64,000 nt of DNA, from NCBI RefSeq assembly GCF_014648435.1, contig NZ_BMRC01000036.1:1-64000 (forward strand), read 5' to 3'. This DNA comes from Nonomuraea spiralis. Lineage in GTDB: Bacteria > Actinomycetota > Actinomycetes > Streptosporangiales > Streptosporangiaceae. Both the position numbers and the translations under genes were made by a program. The notes under the pieces were generated by a model, which was not told the origin of the DNA, ran no database searches, and saw only the letters and a list, made by a program, of their open reading frames with translations. Below are positions 7,460 to 16,342 of the stretch, one piece after another (within the stretch, counting starts at the first letter, position 1; every line of letters starts with the position of its first letter).

Positions 7460-8314
7460 TCAGTGGTGGAAGAGGGCGTTGAGTTCGCCGAAGTCCATGG
7501 AGTCGTCCAGGGTTTCGAGGGTTCCGGTGCCGAGCAGTTCGGCGGCGGCTCTGCGGGCGGCGGTGTAGGCGGTCTGGGCCAGGGCGGTGCCGAGGCTGAT
7601 GCGGCGTACTCCGGCTCGGGCCAGCTCGGGGACGGTCGGGCCGCCGGCGACGGCCATCGCGTTGACCGGGAGCGGGGACTCGGCGCAGAGGGTGCTGAGT
7701 GTGTCCAGGTCGAGGAGGCCGGGGACGAAGATGCCGTCGGCTCCCGCCTCGGCATAGGCGGCCGTACGTGCGAGCACCTCGTCCAGCCGGGCCTCGGACG
7801 GGCCGACGGCGAACAGGTAGACGTCGGTGCGGGCGTTCACGAACAGTTCCGGCAGACCGGCCGCGGCTGCGGCGTCCCTGGCGGCGCGCAGTCTGGCGCT
7901 CTGCTCGGCGAGGTCGAACAGCGGGCCGCCGACGGCCCGGGAGTCCTCCAGGTTGACGCCCACGGCGCCGGCCTCGGCCACCGCGCGGACGGTCGCGGCG
8001 ACGTCCTCGGGAGTGGGGCCGTAGCCGCCCTCAACGTCGACCGTCACCGGCAGGTCGACCGCGTTCACGATGCGCCGGGCGGCCCGCGTCATCTCGTCCC
8101 GGTCGAGGTGCTGCCCGTCGCCGCGGCCCAGCGACCAGGACACGCCGCCGCTGGTCGTGGCGATCGCCGTGGCGCCGGCGGCGGCGATCACCGCCGCGCT
8201 GGCGGCGTCCCAGGCATTGGGCAGGACCAGTACGGAATCGTCGCTGAGCGAGCGGAACAGACGGGCCTTTTCCGTCACCGCGGCCTCGGCGGCGGGGAAG
8301 TTGTCCACAGACAT
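7460..8314 (-). CDS. Isocitrate lyase/PEP mutase superfamily protein
   Basis: A 284-residue TIM-barrel enzyme of the ICL/PEPM superfamily. It shows SDDSVLVLPNAWDAASAAVI, ATTSGGVSWSLGRGD, the metal-binding DLPVTVDVEGGYG, the GAVGVNLEDSR strand, and NARTDVYL, then GADGIFVPGLLD. The active-site KKCGH-type cysteine of true isocitrate lyases is absent. The close family includes phosphonopyruvate hydrolases, methylisocitrate-lyase-like and carboxy-PEP-mutase-like enzymes, so the reaction is unclear. ATG 8314 fits the usual N-terminus; an upstream extension reads as non-coding. It is divergent from the ArsR-like regulator at 8444, with 129 bp between. Confidence 0.85.
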   Translation of the reverse strand: MSVDNFPAAEAAVTEKARLFRSLSDDSVLVLPNAWDAASAAVIAAAGATAIATTSGGVSWSLGRGDGQHLDRDEMTRAARRIVNAVDLPVTVDVEGGYGPTPEDVAATVRAVAEAGAVGVNLEDSRAVGGPLFDLAEQSARLRAARDAAAAAGLPELFVNARTDVYLFAVGPSEARLDEVLARTAAYAEAGADGIFVPGLLDLDTLSTLCAESPLPVNAMAVAGGPTVPELARAGVRRISLGTALAQTAYTAARRAAAELLGTGTLETLDDSMDFGELNALFHH

Positions 8315-8443
8315 GTGCGTGACCGCCTTCGGGTTGTTCTGGTTCGGGCATCCTGGCTCGCGGACGCCTGCTCCGGGGATGTTGCCGGGCGGGAAACGCA
8401 GGCGTCCACTGATTAAGCTCATACCGAATCGTCTGGAGGTGGC

Positions 8444-9433
8444 ATGAAGACGCGGCTGGCCTTTTCGGTGAACGATCTGGCCGAGACCCGGTTCGCCGTC
8501 TCACCCATGTGGGAGGTCGTCACCAGCCGGAGGGTGCTGGCGGGCGCCACGGTGCCGGATCCCCATCGCGGGTGGGCCGAGCAGGTGCGGCCCCGGCTCG
8601 CGGCGGCGGGGCTCGATCGCGGCTGGCTGGCCGAGATGATCCCGTCCGCCGGGCATCTTCCCGATTTCCTCAACCCGACGACCACGTCCCACGAGCTGCC
8701 CGACGAGCTGGCCGCCGTCGAGGCCACCGACCCCGAACAGGTACGGCGGGACCTCGACCTCCTGGCCGCCGATTCGGACGGCCGGCTGTCGCCCCGGTTG
8801 CGGAGTCTGCGTCGCAACCCCCAGGCGCACCTGCCGCGGATCGTCGCGGAGATCGAGGCCTACTGGCAGCTCGCGATCGCGCCGTACTGGGCGCGGATCC
8901 GTTCGGTGCTGGAGGCGGACGTCTTCCACCGGGGCCGTCAGGTGGCCGAGCACGGCACGGCCCGGACGCTCGGCCGGCTCCACGACACCGTGCGCTGGGA
9001 CGGCGGCGCTCTTCACCTGGTCGAGCGACACTGTCCCATCACCAGGATCGAGACCGGCGCGGGGTTGCTCCTGGTGCCGTCGGTCTTCGCGTGGCCGCGG
9101 GTGCTGACCCGGTCCGTACCGTCCGAACCGCCGCAGCTCGCCTATCCGGCCCGGGGCATCGGCACGTTGTGGGAGTCCCGCGGGCACGCGCCCATGGACG
9201 CGCTCGCCGCCGTGATCGGCCGGTCCCGGGCGCTGCTCCTGGCCGAACTGGACACGCCCGCCTCGACGACCGAGCTGGCCCAGCGGTCGGGGCTCTCCGC
9301 GGCGGGCGTCTCGCAACATCTCACCGCGTTGAGGGCGGCCGGGCTGACCAGTACGCACCGCGCGGGCCGTACGGTGTTCTACGCCCGTACCGGCCTCGCC
9401 GACGCGCTGCTCACGGCGCAGGCGCAGGTCTGA
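8444..9433 (+). CDS. ArsR-type HTH regulator with DUF5937-like N-terminus
   Basis: A 329-residue protein. The long N-terminal region (MKTRLAFSVNDLAETRFAVS, then PMWEVVTSRRVL) is typical of DUF5937 regulators in actinomycetes. The C-terminal winged helix is at about 265-325: SRALLLAELDTPASTTELAQ, GLSAAGVSQHLTALRAAGL, and a wing TSTHRAGRTVFYART. Ligands for this group are unknown. Start ATG 8444 follows GGAGG at about 8432. It is divergent from the PEP-mutase-family gene and may control it. Confidence 0.82.
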   Translation: MKTRLAFSVNDLAETRFAVSPMWEVVTSRRVLAGATVPDPHRGWAEQVRPRLAAAGLDRGWLAEMIPSAGHLPDFLNPTTTSHELPDELAAVEATDPEQVRRDLDLLAADSDGRLSPRLRSLRRNPQAHLPRIVAEIEAYWQLAIAPYWARIRSVLEADVFHRGRQVAEHGTARTLGRLHDTVRWDGGALHLVERHCPITRIETGAGLLLVPSVFAWPRVLTRSVPSEPPQLAYPARGIGTLWESRGHAPMDALAAVIGRSRALLLAELDTPASTTELAQRSGLSAAGVSQHLTALRAAGLTSTHRAGRTVFYARTGLADALLTAQAQV

Positions 9434-9561
9434 GCGGCCGGTGTGGTGGCGGTGGGACGAGGTTGACGGCGCACCGGGTTCCGGGCCGGGGCGCTGACCT
9501 TCCTCGTCCGGATCTTTCCTGACTATTGTGATGCCCATTGTTCGACGGGGGAGGGCGGGCG

Positions 9562-11466
9562 ATGGACGCGGGCGGGTCCGAGGCGTTCCTGGGCAGCCGG
9601 TACGTGCTGCTCGACGAGATCGGCGCCGGGGCGATGGGGACCGTCTGGCGCGCGCGGCACCGGGAGACCGGGGAGACCGTGGCGGTGAAGATGTTGCGCA
9701 GCAATCTCACCGGTGACCAGGATCTGGTGCTGCGGTTCGTACAGGAACGCAACGTGCTGCGTACCCTCACCCATCCCAACATCGTCACGATGCGCGACTT
9801 CGTCATCGAGGGCGAGCGGCTCGCCCTGGTGATGGACCTCGTCGAGGGCGGAGACCTGCGCGGCCTGCTCCGGCGGCACGGCACGCTCCCGCCGGCGACG
9901 GCCGCCGAGCTGATGGCCCAGGTCGCCGACGCGCTGGCGGCGGCGCACGCGGTGGGGGTCGTGCACCGCGACGTCAAGCCGGGGAACGTCCTGATCGACG
10001 GGCCCACGGGGCAGGTGCGGCTGACGGACTTCGGGGTGGCCCGGATCGTGCTCGGCCCCGGGCTGACTCAGACCACCTCGATCATCGGCACGCCCACGTA
10101 CCTGTCGCCGGAGGTGGCCGACGGCGGCGCCCCGACCCCGGCCGTCGACGTGTACGCCGCCGGGTTGATCCTCTACGAGTTGCTGGCCGGGCGTCCGCCG
10201 TTCGTCGGCGACCATCCGATGGCCCTGCTGCGGCAGCACGCGATGGCCATGCCCCGGCGGTTGCCCGGGATGCCTGACGCGTTGTGGGCCCTGGTCGTGG
10301 CCTGTACCGCGAAGGATCCGGCCGGGCGTCCCGCGGCGGGGCAGGTGGCGGCGGCCTTACGGGAGGCGGTGCCGTCGCTCAGGGGGCTGGCCGCCTTGCC
10401 GCCGGTCGCCAAGGGGGAGGCGCCGGCGGCCACCTCGGAGCCGCTGCCCGCGCGGCCCGTACCAGCGGGTGGGGCGCAGGGTCCGGCTTCTCCCGATGCG
10501 AGGCTCCCGTCCGGCGCGGGACCGGCTCCCGGTGACGGCGGGCCCCGCGCGGAGGCGGGGACGGTTCCCGGCGCGGGTGGGGCCTTGGGAGAGCGTGGTG
10601 CGGGGCCTGGTACGGGTGGAGGGCCCGGCCGTGCGGGGGCGGTGGCGTCGGGGCGAGGTGGACGGGATGGGCGGGGGCGTCGGAGAACGGTCGTCGTCGC
10701 GAGTACCGCCGCGGCCGTCGTGCTCACCGCGGTCGCGGTGGCCGTCGTGGCGCCGTGGCGCACACCGGATGCCGGCGCCGTGAACGACGCGGCCGGGTTG
10801 CCCGCGGCCAAGCCGGTCGAGGTGGCCGGGACGGCGACACCCGTGACACCCGTGACGCCCGTTCCGTCCGCCAGTGAGGGGGAGGCGCTCAAGTCCTCGC
10901 CGAAGAAGACGTCGAAGCCGTCGAAGGAGCCGACCCGGACCCCGGAGCCGGCCGTCTCGAAACGGTCGACGCCGCCGAGCGCGACGGCGAAACCCTCGAC
11001 AGGACGTACCGCCGACCCGAGTCGATCGCCCACCGGCCGCAAGACGGAGACGCCGCACACCGTGGACCCGGGGACGGACAAGCAGACCGCTCCGCCGCGG
11101 AGTTCGGAGCCGGTCTGGAAGTGCCGTTCGTGGATCTCCACGGGCAACGGCACCGGGACCGAGATGTCGCCCTGCATGGCCATGGTGGGGGACGTCTTCT
11201 ACCTGATGGGCCGGATCAGAGGGGCGAGTTCGGTGCGGTCGGACGTGCACGTACAGCTTTTCGACACCGACGCCGACCGGAACGTCTCCCAGCCCTTCGT
11301 CTGCTCGGGGATGTCGCCGCGGAAGGACGGGGAGGTCGCCACGTGCGGCCCGTTCACCACCACGGCGCCGCACACGCAGACCAAGCACGACGTGCGCCAG
11401 CGGTGGCGACGGGCGGGCGCACCGGCGTTCGGCGGCGGCGCGGAAAGCCCCTGGATCCTCTGGTGA
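9562..11466 (+). CDS. Transmembrane serine/threonine protein kinase
   Basis: A 634-residue Hanks-type kinase. The kinase domain is at about 12-270: glycine loop IGAGAMGTVW (20-29), ATP lysine K43 (VAVKML), HRDVKPGN 135-142, DFG 156-158 and GTPTYLSPE. All catalytic residues are present. A Pro/Ala/Gly-rich juxtamembrane segment (about 280-375) leads to one membrane helix (about 376-397). Then come a Ser/Thr/Pro/Lys-rich extracellular stalk and a C-terminal domain (about 525-634) with cysteines in WKCRSW, SPCMAM, FVCSGM and ATCGPF. That outer domain is not PASTA and I do not recognise it. ATG 9562 with GGGGGAGGG just upstream is the start. The gene stands alone and converges on the arabinofuranosidase gene. 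Confidence 0.92.
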   Translation: MDAGGSEAFLGSRYVLLDEIGAGAMGTVWRARHRETGETVAVKMLRSNLTGDQDLVLRFVQERNVLRTLTHPNIVTMRDFVIEGERLALVMDLVEGGDLRGLLRRHGTLPPATAAELMAQVADALAAAHAVGVVHRDVKPGNVLIDGPTGQVRLTDFGVARIVLGPGLTQTTSIIGTPTYLSPEVADGGAPTPAVDVYAAGLILYELLAGRPPFVGDHPMALLRQHAMAMPRRLPGMPDALWALVVACTAKDPAGRPAAGQVAAALREAVPSLRGLAALPPVAKGEAPAATSEPLPARPVPAGGAQGPASPDARLPSGAGPAPGDGGPRAEAGTVPGAGGALGERGAGPGTGGGPGRAGAVASGRGGRDGRGRRRTVVVASTAAAVVLTAVAVAVVAPWRTPDAGAVNDAAGLPAAKPVEVAGTATPVTPVTPVPSASEGEALKSSPKKTSKPSKEPTRTPEPAVSKRSTPPSATAKPSTGRTADPSRSPTGRKTETPHTVDPGTDKQTAPPRSSEPVWKCRSWISTGNGTGTEMSPCMAMVGDVFYLMGRIRGASSVRSDVHVQLFDTDADRNVSQPFVCSGMSPRKDGEVATCGPFTTTAPHTQTKHDVRQRWRRAGAPAFGGGAESPWILW

Positions 11467-11576
11467 CCCCCGCCCTGACCGCCCGCCCCTGACCGCCCGC
11501 CCCACCCCGGCCCCTGACGGGCCACCCAGATGGCGGCCCGGGGCGGAGGGGGCGTTCGGCGCGGGGGCGGTGTGTA

Positions 11577-11601
11577 GGGGCCGTCGGGGGAGGACGGCCC
11601 C
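11577..11601. terminator. Bidirectional terminator-like hairpin
   Basis: GGGGCCGTC (11577-11585) pairs with GACGGCCCC (11593-11601) around a 7-nt purine loop. It lies between the convergent kinase and glycoside hydrolase genes. There is no clear U-tract, as is common in actinomycetes. Confidence 0.65.
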
Positions 11602-11606
11602 CTGCG

Positions 11607-13652
11607 TTAGTTCCTGGTTGTGCAGGTTGTGCCGTTCAGGGTGAAGGTGGTGGGGAGCAGGTTGGGGCCGGTGTAGTTGGCGACGAAGCCGATCGTGGCC
11701 GACGCGCCCGTCGCCAGCGTGCCGTTGCCGGGTTCGTTCACGGCCTTGACGTTCGAGCCGGTCTGGGTCCAGACGGCGCTCCAGCCGCTGCCCAGGCTCT
11801 GCCACGGACGCGGCCAGGCGAAGTTCAGGGTCCAGCCGTTGAGCGGGGCGCCGTTGTTGGTGATCTCGACGGCGCCGACGTACCCGCTGGCCCAGTCGGT
11901 CTGGTCGGTGAAGCGGACGGCGCACGAGCTGGTGGCGGGGGTGCCGGTGGTGAAGGTCAGGGGCGGCGAGGCCCAGGAGACGCCGCCGCCGCTGTCGCGG
12001 GCGATCACGTTCATGGTGTAGGCGGTGCCGGGCCTGAGGTTGCCCACCGTGTACGACGTGCCGGCGCTCTCGCCCAGTTGCTCGCTGACGGCGCCGTTCT
12101 GGCGGTGGAGCTCGTACTTGACGATGGGACGCGCGCCGGGGGCGGCGGCGGGCCAGGAGACGGTGGCGGACCTGTCGGTCACGTTCGAGGCCACGGGCCT
12201 TCCGGGCGCGCCCGGAAGGCCCGTCTGTGCCGCGGCGGGGTGCAGGACGACGGTGGTCAGCGACAGCGGCGGGAGCGTCTGGCCGGTGGCGGTGCCGGTG
12301 GTCGCGGTGGTGATGGCGGTCGCGCCGTTGGTGTGGGTCAGTACGGTCGGCGCGCCCGCGGCCGGCGTGAAGCCCGCGTAGTCGACGGCGACCGGGTACG
12401 ACGTGTCCGACGAGGTGTTGATCAGCATGACGGCCAGGTCGCCGTCCGGCCGCCGGACGGCGTGGGCGCTCACCTTGGGCTGGTCGGTCGCGGCCCTGAC
12501 GAACTGGTCCCCGGGACGGGCGAACCTGCTGACCATCTGCAACGCGTGGTACGGCGCGAACGGCGTGTTCAGCGGCGGCTCGCAGACGTTGCCGCCGGAG
12601 TCGCAGACCCCGCTGGACAGCAGGCCGAAGTCGCCGTAGTCGGTGTGTCCCTCGACCTGGGTGACGTTGCCGATGCCGTTGTGCACGTTCCACCAGTCGA
12701 CGGTGAACACGCCGCCGGCCAGCAGGCTCGCGTAGGCGTCGGCGGCGGCCAGGGCGCCGGGCTGGGTGTTCGTGCCGTTGCTGCTGGAGCCGGTGTTGAA
12801 CTCGGTCATCGCGAGACCGATCCGGTCGGAGCCGGGCCCGGCGTACGCGGCGATCTGCTGCCGGGTGAGCTGGAGCATGTCGGGGATCTGCCCGGCCTTG
12901 TCCAAGGCGCCGGGGTACCAGTGGAGGATGACGAAGTCGATCTTCGGTCCGGCCAGGGACAGGACGACCTTGTTCCAGCTCCCGTCGTCGCCTTCGGCGG
13001 TGATGGCGTCGGGCCAGTTGGCAGGGGTGGTCAGCACCGCGCCGATCTTGATGGTCGGGTCGGCCGCCTTCATGGCGTCGGCGTACGCGACGACGTTGCG
13101 CGCGTACTCGGCCGGGCTCTTGTCGGCGTGGTCGTCGGCCTCCCAGGCGCTGCCGTAGTGGCCGTTGCCGTAGTTCTCGTTGCCGATCTCCCAGTACTTG
13201 ACGCCGTAGCCCTTGGTGACGTTGGCGTGCCGGACCCAGGCCGCGGCCTCCTCGGCGGTGCCGGTGCCGTAGTTGGCGGTCACCATGGCCTGCGCGCCGG
13301 TCCGCCGTACGCCGCGCATGAAGGTGTCGAAGTCGGTGTCGGGCGCGACGTACCCGCCAGGGGCGGTGTGGGTGGCCCAGTGGTAGATGTCGGAGTAGGA
13401 GCCGCCGGGGTAGCGCAGCAGCTTGACGCCCGCGTCCTTGAGCAGGTCGGCGGTCTGGTCGGTGCCCAGGTTCGAGTCCCAGATGGCATGGTTGGAACCG
13501 ATGCCGGTCTCGGGGGCGGTGGCCAGGGCGGCGCGGGCGTTGACGGTCACCGCGACGGGGGTGACGTCGGCGGCGTGCGCCGGGGGAGCGATCAGCGCGG
13601 TCAGGGTCAGCAGGGCCGCGCACGCGGCCCGGGGCAGGATCTTGCCAGGCAT
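11607..13652 (-). CDS. Secreted arabinofuranosidase-like glycoside hydrolase with FN3 and CBM2
   Basis: A 681-residue secreted modular enzyme. The signal peptide ends at AHA near residue 28. The (beta/alpha)8 catalytic domain covers about 30-400: KLLRYPGGSYSDIYHW, the acid/base pair in KYWEIGNENYG (E159), and the nucleophile in LAMTEFNTG (E284). This is the clan GH-A pattern seen in alpha-L-arabinofuranosidases of the GH51 type. A C-terminal beta-domain, an FN3 module (about 490-570) and a CBM2 module (about 575-681, with a Cys near each end) follow. The likely role is hydrolysis of arabinose side chains on plant polysaccharide while bound to cellulose or xylan. ATG 13652 follows a GAGGTACC site. 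A 32-bp perfect palindrome lies within the linker before FN3. Confidence 0.88.
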   Translation of the reverse strand: MPGKILPRAACAALLTLTALIAPPAHAADVTPVAVTVNARAALATAPETGIGSNHAIWDSNLGTDQTADLLKDAGVKLLRYPGGSYSDIYHWATHTAPGGYVAPDTDFDTFMRGVRRTGAQAMVTANYGTGTAEEAAAWVRHANVTKGYGVKYWEIGNENYGNGHYGSAWEADDHADKSPAEYARNVVAYADAMKAADPTIKIGAVLTTPANWPDAITAEGDDGSWNKVVLSLAGPKIDFVILHWYPGALDKAGQIPDMLQLTRQQIAAYAGPGSDRIGLAMTEFNTGSSSNGTNTQPGALAAADAYASLLAGGVFTVDWWNVHNGIGNVTQVEGHTDYGDFGLLSSGVCDSGGNVCEPPLNTPFAPYHALQMVSRFARPGDQFVRAATDQPKVSAHAVRRPDGDLAVMLINTSSDTSYPVAVDYAGFTPAAGAPTVLTHTNGATAITTATTGTATGQTLPPLSLTTVVLHPAAAQTGLPGAPGRPVASNVTDRSATVSWPAAAPGARPIVKYELHRQNGAVSEQLGESAGTSYTVGNLRPGTAYTMNVIARDSGGGVSWASPPLTFTTGTPATSSCAVRFTDQTDWASGYVGAVEITNNGAPLNGWTLNFAWPRPWQSLGSGWSAVWTQTGSNVKAVNEPGNGTLATGASATIGFVANYTGPNLLPTTFTLNGTTCTTRN
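12193..12224. repeat. Perfect 32-bp palindrome inside the glycoside hydrolase gene
   Basis: The left half ACGGGCCTTCCGGGCG is followed at once by its exact reverse complement CGCCCGGAAGGCCCGT, with no spacer. It encodes the TGLPGAPGRPV linker just before the FN3 module. Confidence 0.95.
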
Positions 13653-13778
13653 CGGAGGTACCTCGCCGTGGGTAGCGGTATGACTCGACGCCCCCTCCTG
13701 ACCAGGAGGCAAGCATGATCATGCGGCGTGCCGTCCGGCCCGTCAACCGGCGCTGAAACTTTCATCCGGCCGGGCCCG

Positions 13779-14414
13779 CTAGGCGGGCTTGAGCAGGCCC
13801 TTGTCGTACGCCGCCGCGACGGCCGCCGCCCGGTCCTTGACCTCCAGCTTGGCGAAGACGTGCAGCAGGTGCGTCTTCACGGTGGCCTCCGTGATGAACA
13901 GCCTCCTGGCCACCTCGCGGTTGGTCGCACCGCGCGCGATGAGCCCGAGCACTTCGAGCTCGCGTGGGCTCAGCGGGCTCAGCGCGCGCTGCTCCGGCGG
14001 TTGCGCGCGGCGTGTCAGCGCCCCGGCCACGGCCGGCGACAGGACGGTCTCGCCGCGGGCCGCCGCCAGCACGGCCTGCCGCAGCTCGGCGCGCGGCGTG
14101 TCCTTGAGCAGGTAGCCGGTGGCGCCCTGCTCGATCGCGGGCACCACGTCGGCGTCGTCGCCGAAGGTGGTCAGCACGAGCACGTACGAGCCGGGGCACT
14201 GCTCGCGCAGCCGGCGGATGAGCTCGGCGCCGCTCGGCCCCGGCATGCGCAGGTCGAGGAGCACGACGTCGGGGCCGGTGCGCAGGGCCACCGCGAGCGC
14301 CTCGGCGCCGTCGGCCGCCTCGCCGACCACCTCGAAGCCGTCGGTCTCGAAGATCCCGCGCAGCCCGTCGCGGACGACGGGGTGGTCGTCGACGATGATC
14401 AGGCGTACCGGCAT
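13779..14414 (-). CDS. NarL/FixJ-family response regulator
   Basis: A 211-residue regulator. The receiver domain has acidic pocket DD near 9-10, phospho-acceptor D54 in VVLLDLRMPG, and conserved T and K (LTTFGDD, YLLKDT). The LuxR-type output helix-turn-helix is at about 148-200 (LSPRELEVLGLIARGATNRE, FITEATVKTHLLHVFAKLEV). It is the last gene of the ABC exporter/two-component operon: the kinase gene stops 3 bp before its ATG, so the pair is cognate. It probably controls its own operon, perhaps via the palindrome at 17090-17107. A GCCCGC-TAG-GCGGGC hairpin overlaps the stop. Confidence 0.93.
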   Translation of the reverse strand: MPVRLIIVDDHPVVRDGLRGIFETDGFEVVGEAADGAEALAVALRTGPDVVLLDLRMPGPSGAELIRRLREQCPGSYVLVLTTFGDDADVVPAIEQGATGYLLKDTPRAELRQAVLAAARGETVLSPAVAGALTRRAQPPEQRALSPLSPRELEVLGLIARGATNREVARRLFITEATVKTHLLHVFAKLEVKDRAAAVAAAYDKGLLKPA

Positions 14415-14417
14415 GGC

Positions 14418-15602
14418 TCACGTTCCCGGGTCGGCGGGGATGGCCGGAACGGTAGCGGAGATCCCCGTACCCTGGCCAGGGGCGCTCTCGACGGCGAGGT
14501 CGCCGGCCAGGCGGGTGACCCGCTGCCGCATCGCCATCAGGCCGAACCCGCCTTCGGGGCCGGCGCCGCCTTCCGAGCCGGTGGTGAAACCGGACCCGTC
14601 GTCACGTACGTCGAGTGCCACCACGTCCTCCATGTACGACAGCGTGAGCCCCACCCGCGCGGCCCGCGCGTGCTTGGCGACGTTGGCCAGCGCCTCCTGT
14701 GCCACCCGCAGCAGCGTGTTCTCCACCTCGGCGTGCAGCGGCCGGGCGTCGCCCGTGATCGACACCGAGGCCGGCACCCCCGAGGCCCGCGACCAGGCCG
14801 CCGCCACCTCCGACAGCGCGCTCCCGAGTTGCGCCGCCGCCAGCGGCGCCGGGCGCAGCGCCTGCACGGAACGGCGGGCCTCGGTCAGGCTCTCCCTGGC
14901 CAGCTCACGTACGGTCGCCAGCCGCGCGCGCACCGCCGGTACGTCGTCGGCGGCCTCGTCGGCGGCCTCCACCTGGGTGAGGATGCCGGTCAGCCCTTGG
15001 GCCACGGTGTCGTGGATCTCCCTGGCCATCCGCTGCCGCTCGCCGAGCACGCCCGCCTCGCGGGCCTGGACCAGGAGCCGGGCCTGAAGGTCGGCGTTCT
15101 CCTGCGCGAGCGCGGCCAGCCTGGCGCTCTTCTCCTTGAGCTGGGCGTTCTGCTCGGAGACGGTCTGGAAGACGAACCCGGTCATGGACGCGACCAGCAC
15201 CCCGACCACGACCGAGGCCAGCAGCTCGACCGGGGTGCGACCGGCCGGAGGACGGGCGGCGACCAGCGTCCCGACCGTCACCGCCACCCCCGCGTACGCC
15301 CACAACCCCGGCAGCAGCGCGAAGCACTGGACGAACACCCCGACCCCGGTCACGGTGAACACCGTGTCGATCCGCACCAGCGCCGCGACCACCGCCAGCA
15401 GCACCACGAAGTAGCCGGCCACCACCCACGCCCGCGCGGTCCAGCCGGGCCGGCGGTCCACCGCGAACCAGTGCCAGCCCGCCGCGAACAGGGCCAGGGC
15501 CAGCACCTCCACCCGCCACGTCCGCAGCAGCGAGAACAGCGCGGGCAACAACACCAGCAGGTACGGCAGCGCCGCCGTGACCCGGTCCCACCGGCTCACC
15601 AC
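14418..15602 (-). CDS. Membrane sensor histidine kinase (HisKA_3 type)
   Basis: A 394-residue sensor. Four to five membrane helices fill residues 10-150 with almost no extracytoplasmic loop, as in intramembrane-sensing (DesK/LiaS-like) kinases. A coiled region (EQNAQLKEKSARLAALAQEN) leads to the dimerisation box ERQRMAREIHDTVAQGL with H197. The HATPase_c domain follows, with NVAKHARAA, DVRDDGSGF and GGFGLMAMRQRV. GTG 15602 (or GTG 15599) overlaps the permease stop codon at 15596-15598, so translation is coupled. Linked to an ABC exporter, it probably senses membrane stress or an exported toxic compound. Confidence 0.92.
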   Translation of the reverse strand: MVSRWDRVTAALPYLLVLLPALFSLLRTWRVEVLALALFAAGWHWFAVDRRPGWTARAWVVAGYFVVLLAVVAALVRIDTVFTVTGVGVFVQCFALLPGLWAYAGVAVTVGTLVAARPPAGRTPVELLASVVVGVLVASMTGFVFQTVSEQNAQLKEKSARLAALAQENADLQARLLVQAREAGVLGERQRMAREIHDTVAQGLTGILTQVEAADEAADDVPAVRARLATVRELARESLTEARRSVQALRPAPLAAAQLGSALSEVAAAWSRASGVPASVSITGDARPLHAEVENTLLRVAQEALANVAKHARAARVGLTLSYMEDVVALDVRDDGSGFTTGSEGGAGPEGGFGLMAMRQRVTRLAGDLAVESAPGQGTGISATVPAIPADPGT

Positions 15603-16342
15603 CGCAGGGCCTTCACCGCGACGCCGCCCGCGACGGCGCCGACCGCCAGCATGATCCCGAGGGCGAGCGGCGGCAGCGTGCCGGTCGACCACCCGTCGCG
15701 GATGGCCTGGACCACGGGCGCCATGGGCGTCAGGTCGCCGATCGCCCGCATCGAGCCCGACATGCTCTCGCGCGGGATCATCGCCCCGGACAGGAACACC
15801 ATCGGGAAGAACAGCGCGAGCCCGATCACCGTCGCCGCCCGGCCGCTGGGGGCCAGCGCGCCCAGGAGCAGTCCGACGGCGCCGAGGCTGAGCGCGCCGA
15901 GCAACCAGGCCAGGAGCACGCCGGGGAGGCTCGCGGGCGCGCTCAGCCCGCAGCCGGCCACACCGAGGACGATCAGCAGCACGCTCCCGAGCACGGCCAG
16001 CAACATGTGCGCGGCCCACTGGGCGCCGCACAACATGAACGGCGTGGCCGGGGTGGCCCGCAGCCGCTTGAGCACCCGGCGTTCCCGGTACTGGGCCAGC
16101 GTGGCGGGCAGGACGACCAGCCCGGCCAGCCCGACGACGAAGACGGTCAGCATCGGCACGGTGGCGTCGACGAGCCGGACGCCACCCGGCAGCGGCCGGT
16201 CGCCGCCGCGCAGCTTGACCCAGAGCATGACGAGCGGGAAGGCCAGTGCGAAGTAGGCCGACATCGGGTCGCGCAACCCCAGCCTGAGCTCGACGGCGAT
16301 GACGCGGGAGAAACCCTTCATGTTTCGCGTGAAACCGTTCAT
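15596..16342 (-). CDS. ABC-2 type transporter permease
   Basis: A 248-residue integral membrane protein with about six hydrophobic helices, including YFALAFPLVMLW, LTVFVVGLAGLVVL and LLAVLGSVLLIVLGVAG. It has the ABC-2 cytoplasmic signature YRERRVLKRLRATPATP. Such permeases export drugs, lipids or peptides, or drive resistance. ATG 16342 overlaps the stop of the ATPase gene (ATGA, 16339-16342), so the two subunits are translationally coupled; the sensor kinase overlaps its other end. Confidence 0.9.
   Translation of the reverse strand: MNGFTRNMKGFSRVIAVELRLGLRDPMSAYFALAFPLVMLWVKLRGGDRPLPGGVRLVDATVPMLTVFVVGLAGLVVLPATLAQYRERRVLKRLRATPATPFMLCGAQWAAHMLLAVLGSVLLIVLGVAGCGLSAPASLPGVLLAWLLGALSLGAVGLLLGALAPSGRAATVIGLALFFPMVFLSGAMIPRESMSGSMRAIGDLTPMAPVVQAIRDGWSTGTLPPLALGIMLAVGAVAGGVAVKALRW

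Noticed and set aside
10357..13746. Very long - strand open frame opposite the kinase and in another frame of the glycoside hydrolase
   Set aside because: Its translation is almost all Arg/Pro/Gly/Asp low complexity, as expected for a shadow frame in 70% GC DNA; the real genes have motifs and signal peptides.
13728..16256. 842-residue + strand open frame
   Set aside because: It is antisense to the two-component and permease genes, has no domain motif and shows shadow composition.
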